Positions 1 through 4,583 of a DNA stretch of 7,908 nucleotides are shown here, in pieces. Origin of the DNA: an uncultured Romboutsia sp. (GTDB lineage: Bacteria; Bacillota; Clostridia; Peptostreptococcales; Peptostreptococcaceae). The notes beneath the pieces were generated by a model, which saw only the letters and a list, made by a program, of their open reading frames with translations, made no database searches and was not told where the DNA came from. Location of the stretch: the NCBI GenBank assembly GCA_937880075.1, contig CALFLM010000066.1, positions 1 through 7,908 on the forward strand. The letters are read 5' to 3'. The position numbers and the translations under genes were made by a program. Every line of letters begins with the position of its first letter. The first letter of the stretch is position 1.

Positions 1-2
1 CC

Positions 3-43
3 TTTTTAATCATTGTTATATATTATATAACAATGATTAAAAA
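3..43. repeat. Perfect 18-bp inverted repeat (hairpin), not a terminator
   Basis: Bases 3-20 are exactly complementary to 26-43 around a 5-base loop (21-25). The T-run lies at the 5' edge and the A-run at the 3' edge on the plus strand, and reading the minus strand gives the same polarity. The stem is therefore not followed by a U-tract in either direction. It is also nearly all A/T. This argues against an intrinsic terminator and leaves a cruciform-type palindrome, a repeat end or an operator. Its left flank is cut by the window edge. Confidence 0.6.
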
Positions 44-101
44 TCTCATAAGCGTAAATTATAATTAAATATTAAAGAAAGAAGGGATTTGAATAGATAT
101 T

Positions 102-120
102 GTTTAATATATAATTAAAC
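102..120. repeat. Short AT-rich inverted repeat
   Basis: Bases 102-108 pair with 114-120 over a 5-base loop. It is short and nearly all A/T, so it could be chance in this composition. It lies between the 18-bp hairpin and the promoter region of the small membrane-protein gene. Confidence 0.25.
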
Positions 121-178
121 TAAATTTTAAACCACTTGTAAAAAATAAATTAATTTAAAATAGTAATATATTACATAC

Positions 179-184
179 TATAAT
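179..184 (+). promoter_or_regulatory. Candidate -10 box for the small membrane-protein gene
   Basis: A perfect TATAAT lies about 55 bases before the start codon. No good -35 box sits at 16-18 bp; only TTTAAA at 154-159 is near, with a 19-bp gap. In DNA this AT-rich, TATAAT is common, so the call is weak. Confidence 0.3.
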
Positions 185-191
185 AAACTCT

Positions 192-224
192 TTAATGTAA
201 AAAATAATATTAAATTTACATTAA
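192..224 (+). promoter_or_regulatory. Leader hairpin touching the ribosome binding site
   Basis: Bases 192-201 are fully complementary to 215-224 (10 bp, 13-base loop). The right arm ends inside the AAGGAGGA ribosome binding site at 223-230. If transcription starts near 190, the hairpin would be at the very 5' end of the mRNA and could affect mRNA stability or ribosome access. Confidence 0.35.
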
Positions 225-238
225 GGAGGAACTAAATC

Positions 239-427
239 ATGAAAAAAGGATTAATACCTGTTACATTAGGAATAGTAGTAACAATGGTAGGTTTATCAGT
301 AGATGCTAATCAATCTAAACAAAGAAAATTTAGATCCAGAGATTACGCAAATATGACAGGAGCTTTATTAGTAGGAGCTGGCGTTGCTCATATTGCATTA
401 GGTGCAATAGATATGTTAAAAGAATAA
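239..427 (+). CDS. Small two-helix membrane protein, unknown function
   Basis: This is a 62-residue protein. Two hydrophobic segments (about residues 4-20 and 39-58) flank a strongly basic loop (about 25-35, with several K and R). Both ends and the loop carry charge, which fits a helical hairpin with the basic loop on the cytoplasmic side. The second helix is rich in Gly and Ala (LLVGAGVAHIALGAI), a pattern that favours tight helix packing. The start is secure: AAGGAGGA lies at 223-230, about 8 bases before ATG. The gene ends with tandem stops (TAATAA) and is followed at once by its own terminator, so it is probably monocistronic. I do not recognise a named family. No cysteines, signal cleavage site or catalytic motif are visible. 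Confidence 0.75.
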   Translation: MKKGLIPVTLGIVVTMVGLSVDANQSKQRKFRSRDYANMTGALLVGAGVAHIALGAIDMLKE

Positions 428-431
428 TAAG

Positions 432-470
432 AAAAGGTATAGGAGAAATTATATATCCTATACCTTTTTT
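432..470 (+). terminator. Intrinsic terminator after the small membrane protein
   Basis: A 13-bp perfect stem (432-444 with 456-468) with an 11-base loop is followed by a T-run ending at 470. The A-run at the 5' arm makes it able to work on the minus strand too. It insulates the following bactofilin gene. Confidence 0.9.
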
Positions 471-534
471 AAGTAAATATTTATTATATTAGGAATATAA
501 TCTTAATAATAAATTAAATATTTAATAATCATAT

Positions 535-540
535 TATAAT
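535..540 (+). promoter_or_regulatory. Candidate -10 box for the bactofilin gene
   Basis: TATAAT at 535-540 would give a leader of about 20 bases, just long enough to contain the AAAGGAGG ribosome binding site at about 554-561. A second TATAAT is at 496-501. Neither has a recognisable -35 at proper spacing. Confidence 0.25.
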
Positions 541-566
541 TATAAAGATTAAGAAAGGAGGAAGGT

Positions 567-1178
567 ATGAAAAAAAGTATAAAGATATCAGGAGATGGAT
601 TTATTAGTGAAGGAGAATACGATGTAGTAAAAATTATGGGAGATGTATCATCTATTGGAAATGTATATGCAAGAGAAGTAAAAATAAATGGAGATGCTGA
701 ATTTAGAGGGAATCTAGATTTTGTAAAATTGAATATATGTGGAAATACACATATAAATGGAAATCTTAAAGTAGGACAGGTTAAGATAAATGGAGACATA
801 TATGTAGAAACTAATATATACGCAAAAGAAATAAATATAAATGGATTAATTAAAGTAAGAGGCAACATAGAGTGTGAAAATATAACTATAAAAGGTTCTA
901 TACAGTGTGACGGTGTATTACAAGCTCAAAGTGTAAGTATCTATCCATATAGTGATTCATATTGTAATGAGATAAAATCATCAAAAATAGAAATACTTAA
1001 ATATAAGCGTAAATATACTCTAAATTTATATAAAGTAAATCATGGAAAGTTTAATTGTAAATCAATGAAAGGTGATGATATAAAACTAGAAAACTCAGAT
1101 GTAGAATATATAGAATATACAAAGAATCTTAATATATCTGATGATTGTAAAGTTGAAAAAAGTGTAAAAATAATATAG
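567..1178 (+). CDS. Polymer-forming cytoskeletal protein (bactofilin-like, YhbE/YhbF type)
   Basis: This 203-residue protein has no signal peptide or membrane segment. Residues 5-111 consist of a beta-solenoid repeat whose core hexad (IKISGD, VKIMGD, VKINGD, LNICGN, VKINGD, ININGL, ITIKGS) recurs at 5, 21, 38, 55, 72, 89 and 106, a 17-residue period after the first step. Gly-Asn/Asp turns alternate between rungs. Residues 160-203 (an MKGDDIKLEN-like segment, then a DDCKVEKSV tail) resemble, from memory, the C-terminal domain of Bacillus YhbF. Bactofilins self-assemble into filaments without nucleotide and scaffold envelope or morphogenetic functions. The specific role here is not visible, and the YhbE-type proteins are themselves little characterised. 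AAAGGAGG lies about 6 bases before ATG. The gene seems monocistronic except for a possible tiny ORF after it. Confidence 0.85.
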   Translation: MKKSIKISGDGFISEGEYDVVKIMGDVSSIGNVYAREVKINGDAEFRGNLDFVKLNICGNTHINGNLKVGQVKINGDIYVETNIYAKEININGLIKVRGNIECENITIKGSIQCDGVLQAQSVSIYPYSDSYCNEIKSSKIEILKYKRKYTLNLYKVNHGKFNCKSMKGDDIKLENSDVEYIEYTKNLNISDDCKVEKSVKII

Positions 1179-1188
1179 AGAGGACATC

Positions 1189-1248
1189 GTGGTAATTTTA
1201 GAAGAATATAGACATTTATATAATAAACTAATAATGAAAGTGTGTTAA
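1189..1248 (+). CDS. Possible 19-codon ORF or remnant after the bactofilin gene
   Basis: A GTG at 1189 is preceded by AGAGAGG (1177-1183) at workable spacing. It opens a 19-codon frame (VVILEEYRHLYNKLIMKVC) whose stop lies inside the left arm of the terminator. The ribosome-binding-like sequence overlaps the bactofilin stop codon, as in a translationally coupled operon. It may be a real micropeptide, a translated run into the terminator, or the 5' stump of a deleted downstream gene. Length and lack of comparison keep this tentative. Confidence 0.25.
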   Translation: MVILEEYRHLYNKLIMKVC

Positions 1249-1297
1249 AATAATTAGAACTTAAATTTAAAAGCTTGATTATTTTAGCACACTTTTT
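1237..1297. terminator. Bidirectional terminator between bactofilin and ECF genes
   Basis: Bases 1237-1254 pair with 1278-1295 (18 bp including one G-U) across a 23-base loop, followed by a T-run on the plus strand. A-rich sequence on the 5' side lets it act for the convergent minus-strand transporter gene as well, whose stop codon is about 33 bases away. Confidence 0.85.
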
Positions 1298-1329
1298 AGT
1301 TATAAGTAATCTATGTATTAGACTTTATT

Positions 1330-1848
1330 TTAATTACTATATATTTGTTTAAATGATTTTATATATTTTACAGTCATAAGATATGAAGCTATTGGTATAC
1401 CAATTACCATACTAATTATACCTTGAATAATATTAGATGGAACTGAACCTAATGAGATTATAAAACTACCTTGTAAAAATGCACCTGCTAATAAATATCC
1501 ACATACCATAATTACGACACCAAATAATGTAGCTAATATATTTTTTACTAAATTTGTATTATTTTTAACTATAATACCAACTACAAATCCTTCAAATCCC
1601 TTTATTATTAGTGTGAATAAAGCCCAATGTGAATATCCAGTTAAAATATCGGCTAAAGCAGACCCTAATCCTCCAGCAATCATACCTGGTATAGGGCCAA
1701 ATAAAATTGATGTTACAAAAATAATACTGTCTCCTATATTTACATATCCCTCTGTCATAGGTAATGGTATTTGTATTACCATAGTAGCAATACAAACAAG
1801 AGCTATTATAAGTCCATTTAGGACAAGTAATTTAGTTTTGTTATTCAT
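1330..1848 (-). CDS. ECF transporter S component (substrate-binding membrane subunit)
   Basis: This 172-residue integral membrane protein has about six hydrophobic segments. Residues 35-90 carry the block typical of the ECF-ribofla_trS / DUF1393 group: GYVNIGDSIIF, LFGPIPGMIAGGLGSALAD, then TLIIKGFEGFVVG. Such proteins bind a vitamin or related compound and share an EcfT-EcfA-EcfA' energising module encoded elsewhere; no ATPase or EcfT gene is in this window. The substrate cannot be read from the sequence. The family contains members assigned to hydroxymethylpyrimidine and other vitamins, and no riboswitch is seen because the predicted leader is only about 30 bases. Start choice: a longer frame can begin at TTG (1863), but that TTG and the next codons form the GGAGGG ribosome binding site. 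The ATG at 1848, 7 bases after it, is the real start. Confidence 0.9.
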   Translation of the reverse strand: MNNKTKLLVLNGLIIALVCIATMVIQIPLPMTEGYVNIGDSIIFVTSILFGPIPGMIAGGLGSALADILTGYSHWALFTLIIKGFEGFVVGIIVKNNTNLVKNILATLFGVVIMVCGYLLAGAFLQGSFIISLGSVPSNIIQGIISMVIGIPIASYLMTVKYIKSFKQIYSN

Positions 1849-1855
1849 ATCTATA

Positions 1856-1861
1856 CCCTCC
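1856..1861 (-). promoter_or_regulatory. Ribosome binding site that fixes the ECF gene start
   Basis: GGAGGG on the minus strand lies 7 bases before the ATG at 1848. It overlaps an in-frame TTG at 1863, which would place the ribosome binding site inside the coding sequence, so the shorter protein is preferred. Confidence 0.85.
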
Positions 1862-1885
1862 AATTTATAATCATGTGTTATCTAA

Positions 1886-1914
1886 ATTATACCAACTGTA
1901 GTAATTAGATACAA
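1886..1914 (-). promoter_or_regulatory. Sigma-A promoter with extended -10 for the ECF gene
   Basis: Read on the minus strand: TTGTAT (-35, 1909-1914), a 17-bp spacer, then TGG-TATAAT (-10 at 1886-1891), a perfect -10 with the TGn extension. Transcription would start near 1879, leaving a leader of about 30 bases. Confidence 0.75.
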
Positions 1915-1926
1915 TGAAAATTGTAT
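1909..1926. promoter_or_regulatory. Operator-like inverted repeat over the ECF -35 box
   Basis: ATACAAT (1909-1915) and ATTGTAT (1920-1926) form a perfect 7-bp inverted repeat with a 4-base centre. The left half coincides with the -35 box of the transporter promoter. A related half-site (ATTGTAT at 1981-1987) occurs further towards the Mrp gene. A repressor bound here would block the transporter promoter. This is inference from position only. Confidence 0.3.
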
Positions 1927-2038
1927 TCATAAAATTTATGGTGGATAAAAAAGACAATACATTATATAGTATTTCTTAATATTGTATAAAAAATTAATGA
2001 TTTTTACATAATATCAATAAAATATAAATTTATGGGTA

Positions 2039-2044
2039 TATAAT
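2039..2044 (+). promoter_or_regulatory. Candidate -10 box for the Mrp ATPase gene
   Basis: TATAAT at 2039-2044 lies 50 bases before the start codon. No convincing -35 is found at 16-18 bp, so the assignment is tentative. Confidence 0.3.
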
Positions 2045-2094
2045 GTATTAGAAAATAAAAACACAGAAATTAACACAAAGCGGAGGAAGAATAA

Positions 2095-2907
2095 ATGTCA
2101 AATTGTAATTCATGTCCATCAAAAAATAGTTGTAAAAGTCAGGCAACTTGTAATATAAAGAATAATCCAAACAATAATATAAAAAAAATAATTGCTGTTA
2201 TGAGCGGTAAAGGTGGAGTTGGGAAATCAACTGTAACTGCATTAATGGCTAAAAAATTAAATAAAATGGGATATAAAGTAGGAATACTTGATTCAGATAT
2301 AACAGGTCCAAGTATTCCAAGACTTATGAATCTTCAAAATAAAAGAGCTATGTCAAATGGAAAGGATATATATCCTATAGAAAGCAAAGAAGGTATAAAG
2401 ACAATGTCTATAAACTATATGGTAGATAATGAAAATCAACCAATAGTTTGGAAAGGACCTATGATAGGTAACGCTGTAAAACAATTTTATAGTGATGTAA
2501 TATGGGGAGAGCTAGATTATTTATTAATAGATATGCCTCCTGGAACTGGAGATGTAGCACTTACGGTAATGCAATCTATACCTATAAGTGGAGTAGTTAT
2601 GGTATCTGTACCACAAGATATGATATCTATGATAGTTGCAAAGGCTGTTAATATGGCAAAAATGTTAAATATAAAGGTACTAGGTGTTGTAGAGAATATG
2701 AGCTATATACAGTGCCCGGATTGTGATAAAAAAATAAAATTATTTGAAGGGGAAGAAACTGAAAAATTCCTAAGTGAAATGGATTTAAAACTTTTAGGAG
2801 AACTTCCCATGACAAAAGAAATTATTAATATAACTCATAATGGAGTATCAGAAGTTAGTGAGAGTTTAGACAGTATATTAACTAGTATTGTAGATAAAAT
2901 AAAATAA
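2095..2907 (+). CDS. Mrp/NBP35-type Fe-S cluster carrier P-loop ATPase
   Basis: This 270-residue protein of the Mrp/NBP35 (ParA/MinD-like SIMIBI) family carries and transfers Fe-S clusters in the cytoplasm. Visible motifs in order: an N-terminal cysteine cluster (C4, C7, C13, C19), as in NBP35-type proteins; the deviant Walker A GKGGVGKST (38-46) with its signature lysine K39; the switch region DSDITGPSIPR (66-76); Walker B LLIDMPPGTGD (143-153); and the CxxC pair C207/C210 that binds the bridging cluster at the dimer interface. The usual bacterial Mrp N-terminal DUF59/MIP18 domain is absent and replaced by the short cysteine tail. Length fits the family. GCGGAGGA lies about 8 bases before ATG. 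The gene stands alone, divergent from the ECF gene and terminated by the hairpin at 3064-3096. The client apoproteins are not evident here. Confidence 0.93.
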   Translation: MSNCNSCPSKNSCKSQATCNIKNNPNNNIKKIIAVMSGKGGVGKSTVTALMAKKLNKMGYKVGILDSDITGPSIPRLMNLQNKRAMSNGKDIYPIESKEGIKTMSINYMVDNENQPIVWKGPMIGNAVKQFYSDVIWGELDYLLIDMPPGTGDVALTVMQSIPISGVVMVSVPQDMISMIVAKAVNMAKMLNIKVLGVVENMSYIQCPDCDKKIKLFEGEETEKFLSEMDLKLLGELPMTKEIINITHNGVSEVSESLDSILTSIVDKIK

Positions 2908-2911
2908 TTAA

Positions 2912-2933
2912 AAGTAATATTTAAATAATACTT
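2912..2933 (+). repeat. Near-perfect palindrome just after the Mrp stop
   Basis: Bases 2912-2933 form a 22-base palindrome with one mismatched pair. It starts a few bases after the stop codon but is nearly all A/T and has no T-run after it, so it is a poor terminator. The rest of 2934-3063 is AT-rich with no ORF or structure I can support. Confidence 0.3.
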
Positions 2934-3063
2934 AAAGGTAAGTTTTGTATATATAAGATTGATTTTACATTAATAAAAAGCTTAACTATTAAATTATTTA
3001 TCTAAATATAGTGAATACGTTAGGTAAAGAATAAAATATAGGTTAATATATATTCATAGATAG

Positions 3064-3096
3064 AAATAAGCTGATAGTTAAACTATCGGCTTATTT
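3064..3096. terminator. Bidirectional terminator between Mrp and the 70-residue gene
   Basis: Bases 3064-3077 pair with 3083-3096 (14 bp, one G-U) over a 5-base loop. T-rich sequence follows on the plus strand (TTATTTATTT). The stop codon of the convergent minus-strand gene (3091-3093) lies inside the right arm, so the same stem ends that transcript too. Confidence 0.8.
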
Positions 3097-3303
3097 ATTT
3101 ATAAATTCTATACTTTTTACATTGTTTTTATTTATGGCTATAGCACTACCTAAATCTCTTCCTGACATAGTAAGAAAAGGAACATCTTCACCCTTATTAA
3201 ATTTTTCTAACCAATCTACTAGAGAATTAAAGTTTCTAATATTATCTCTTTCTACAATTCGTACAAAATCGTTTTTAAAGGTTATTTTTATCTTATCATT
3301 CAT
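3091..3303 (-). CDS. Small conserved-looking protein of unknown function (70 aa)
   Basis: A soluble 70-residue protein with no membrane segment or cysteine. It alternates predicted beta strands (KIKITFK, 4-10; DFVRIVER, 12-19) with one amphipathic helix (NSLVDWLEKFNKG, 26-38), then FLTMSGRDLGS (43-53) and a final strand pair (IAINKNNVKSIEFI, 55-68). The IxINxxNVxSIE ending resembles small barrel folds in which a strand lines up with a ligand or nucleic acid, but no family is recognised. Start choice: an ATG at 3315 is in frame, but only a bare AGG precedes it. The ATG at 3303 has GGTGAT, a good match to the 3' end of 16S rRNA, 4 bases before it. The stop lies within the terminator stem. Confidence 0.65.
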   Translation of the reverse strand: MNDKIKITFKNDFVRIVERDNIRNFNSLVDWLEKFNKGEDVPFLTMSGRDLGSAIAINKNNVKSIEFINK

Positions 3304-3307
3304 TTTA

Positions 3308-3313
3308 ATCACC
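3308..3313 (-). promoter_or_regulatory. Ribosome binding site favouring the ATG at 3303
   Basis: GGTGAT on the minus strand lies 4 bases before the second ATG. It matches the GGTGAT part of the ideal AGGAGGTGATC and supports the shorter 70-residue protein over the 74-residue one. Confidence 0.5.
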
Positions 3314-3321
3314 ATCCTATA

Positions 3322-3350
3322 ATATTATTTACCCAATATATTTGTTACAA
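3322..3350 (-). promoter_or_regulatory. Candidate promoter for the 70-residue gene
   Basis: Minus strand: TTGTAA (3345-3350), 17-bp spacer, TAATAT (3322-3327). Each box matches the consensus at four of six positions. The start would fall near 3315, giving a very short leader, which itself argues against translation from the ATG at 3315. A perfect TATAAT (minus strand, 3382-3387) without a -35 is an alternative. Confidence 0.35.
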
Positions 3351-3376
3351 ACTAAATATATTTGTGAAATGTTTGT
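3335..3376. repeat. Phased TTTGT direct repeats upstream of the 70-residue gene
   Basis: AATATATTTGT occurs exactly twice (3335-3345 and 3355-3365), and TTTGT appears a third time at 3372-3376. The steps are 20 and 11 bp, close to two and one helical turns, so the sites would face the same side of DNA. TTTGTTACAAA (3341-3351) is also a palindrome overlapping the candidate -35 box. Confidence 0.3.
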
Positions 3377-3460
3377 AAAGTATTATATTTTAACTTTTAT
3401 AATAATGTTAGTAATAAAAATCATAATATTAATATTTAAAACTTTATTAAAAAAAGAAGA

Positions 3461-3472
3461 TTTACCGGTAAA
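3461..3472. promoter_or_regulatory. Perfect 12-bp palindrome TTTACCGGTAAA
   Basis: A perfect palindrome with a CCGG centre in an otherwise almost G/C-free intergenic stretch, about 85 bases before the ATPase start. G/C bases at the centre make chance less likely than for the A/T palindromes nearby. It is a candidate regulator binding site for the ATPase-TOPRIM operon. Confidence 0.35.
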
Positions 3473-3506
3473 ATAATTTAATAATTAATTATAAAGATGT
3501 TATATT

Positions 3507-3551
3507 ACTTCTTTCTAATTTGTATAATTATTATATAAAGTAGAAAGAAGT
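3507..3551 (+). promoter_or_regulatory. Long-armed inverted repeat flanking the ATPase -10 and covering its ribosome binding site
   Basis: ACTTCTTTCTA (3507-3517) and TAGAAAGAAGT (3541-3551) are exact inverted copies 23 bases apart, extending by further pairs to 3503/3555. A TATAAT at 3523-3528 lies between them, with a weak TTATAT -35 at 3500-3505. The right arm overlaps the GAAGTGAT ribosome binding site of the ATPase gene. As DNA it is a two-arm operator around the -10. As RNA, from any start further upstream, it would be a hairpin hiding the ribosome binding site. Confidence 0.5.
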
Positions 3552-3557
3552 GATAAT

Positions 3558-4583
3558 ATGAGCTATTTAACTTATCTAAAAATACATCATTTTAAAAGTA
3601 TAGAAGACCTAGAATTAAAGAACCTATCTCATATAAACATAATAGTAGGAGCAAACAACAGCGGAAAAACATCATTACTTGAAGCTATGTCAATACTTGG
3701 AAATGAAAATAGTATAAAAAGTATACTAAATAATATATCAAAAAGAAGTTCTTCGTATCCTTCAAGTTTTGAATTATTCTTAGAAATATTCCCAAGAGAG
3801 CAAGAGATAAACAAAAGTATAAAAATTAAATCAACTATAAAAGGATTAACTAGAGAGATTAACATAAATGGAAATATAGTAAGAGATATTGGTATAAACA
3901 ATGACACAGATAAGGCATTTTTAGGTAATATTAATGTGAAGATAGAAGATAAAATAGTTATAGATAAAAATATTTCTATAGAAGAAAATAAAGATATAAA
4001 ATACCTCAATGACTATGACATTATAAAGATAGTATATGTTACTCCATATGATTATTACCGAAGTGATTTGATAGAAAGTATAATAGACAATGTAAAAGAC
4101 AGAGATAAAAAAAATATAATAAGTCTACTTAATATATTTGATCCAGACATAATAGATTTTAAAGTAGTTAAAAAATTTAATTTAGGTAAAAGTTATATCT
4201 ATATAGATCACAAGGTATATGGTATTACACCTTTATTTAGTTTTGGTGATAGTATAAAAAAGATATTTATACTTTCTACAGCAATGGTAAGTGCAAAAGG
4301 TGGAATACTATTAGTTGATGAAATAGAAAGTGCAATACACAAAAATCATATAAATAAAGTGTTTGATAGTATTATAAAAATATGTAATGAATACAAGATT
4401 CAACTAATATGCACAACTCATAGTTTAGAAGCTATAGATGGGATTATACTTTCACTTGGAAATCAAATAGACCTATTATCTTGTTTTAGAATAGAGGTAT
4501 ATGATAATAAAACATATTACACAAAGTTTTCTGGCGATAGGTTAAAAGATATTAGAAACTTACTAGGTCAGGATGTGAGATAA
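3558..4583 (+). CDS. AAA/ABC-type ATPase, OLD-like, partner of a TOPRIM protein
   Basis: A 341-residue soluble ATPase of the AAA_15/AAA_21 (SMC/RecF/OLD-like) class. Motifs: the N-terminal strand LTYLKIHHFKSIEDLEL (4-20), typical of these ATPases; Walker A GANNSGKTS (31-39, K37); an about 180-residue middle region with little recognisable sequence; an ABC-signature-like LFSFGDSIKK (227-235 region) in place of LSGGQ; Walker B ILLVDEIES (250-258, catalytic E255); and the histidine switch TTHSLEAID (286-294, H288). The long coiled-coil arms of SMC/RecN and the C-terminal TOPRIM of OLD are absent. The next gene supplies the TOPRIM, with TAATG overlap (one shared base), so the two are surely co-translated. 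Known relatives with this layout act in phage defence. An ABC transporter role is ruled out by the N-terminal motif and the lack of membrane partners. Translation uses GAAGTGAT, a modest site. Confidence 0.88.
   Translation: MSYLTYLKIHHFKSIEDLELKNLSHINIIVGANNSGKTSLLEAMSILGNENSIKSILNNISKRSSSYPSSFELFLEIFPREQEINKSIKIKSTIKGLTREININGNIVRDIGINNDTDKAFLGNINVKIEDKIVIDKNISIEENKDIKYLNDYDIIKIVYVTPYDYYRSDLIESIIDNVKDRDKKNIISLLNIFDPDIIDFKVVKKFNLGKSYIYIDHKVYGITPLFSFGDSIKKIFILSTAMVSAKGGILLVDEIESAIHKNHINKVFDSIIKICNEYKIQLICTTHSLEAIDGIILSLGNQIDLLSCFRIEVYDNKTYYTKFSGDRLKDIRNLLGQDVR

Noticed and set aside
503..868. Minus-strand ORF of 121 codons opposite the bactofilin gene
   Set aside because: It mirrors the 51-bp repeat of the real gene, is rich in Phe/Ile/Ser/Pro as antisense AT-rich frames are, and has no ribosome binding site.
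1849..1863. TTG start five codons upstream for the ECF protein
   Set aside because: Those codons are the ribosome binding site of the ATG at 1848.
1592..1870. Frames on both strands inside the ECF gene (1592-1795 minus, 1613-1870 plus)
   Set aside because: The ECF frame has a family signature, a ribosome binding site and a promoter; the other two have none of these.
3122..3322. Plus-strand ORF opposite the 70-residue gene
   Set aside because: No ribosome binding site, and it runs through the promoter and start region of the minus-strand gene, which has better signals and protein composition.
3629..4009. Minus-strand ORF inside the ATPase gene
   Set aside because: Antisense shadow over the Walker A region; hydrophobic Phe/Ile/Leu/Ser bias and no start signals.
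3558..4583. ABC transporter ATPase
   Set aside because: The N-terminal LKIHHFKSIEDLEL strand, GANNSGKTS loop and absence of LSGGQ or a permease fit the OLD/RecF-like class, and the partner is a TOPRIM protein.
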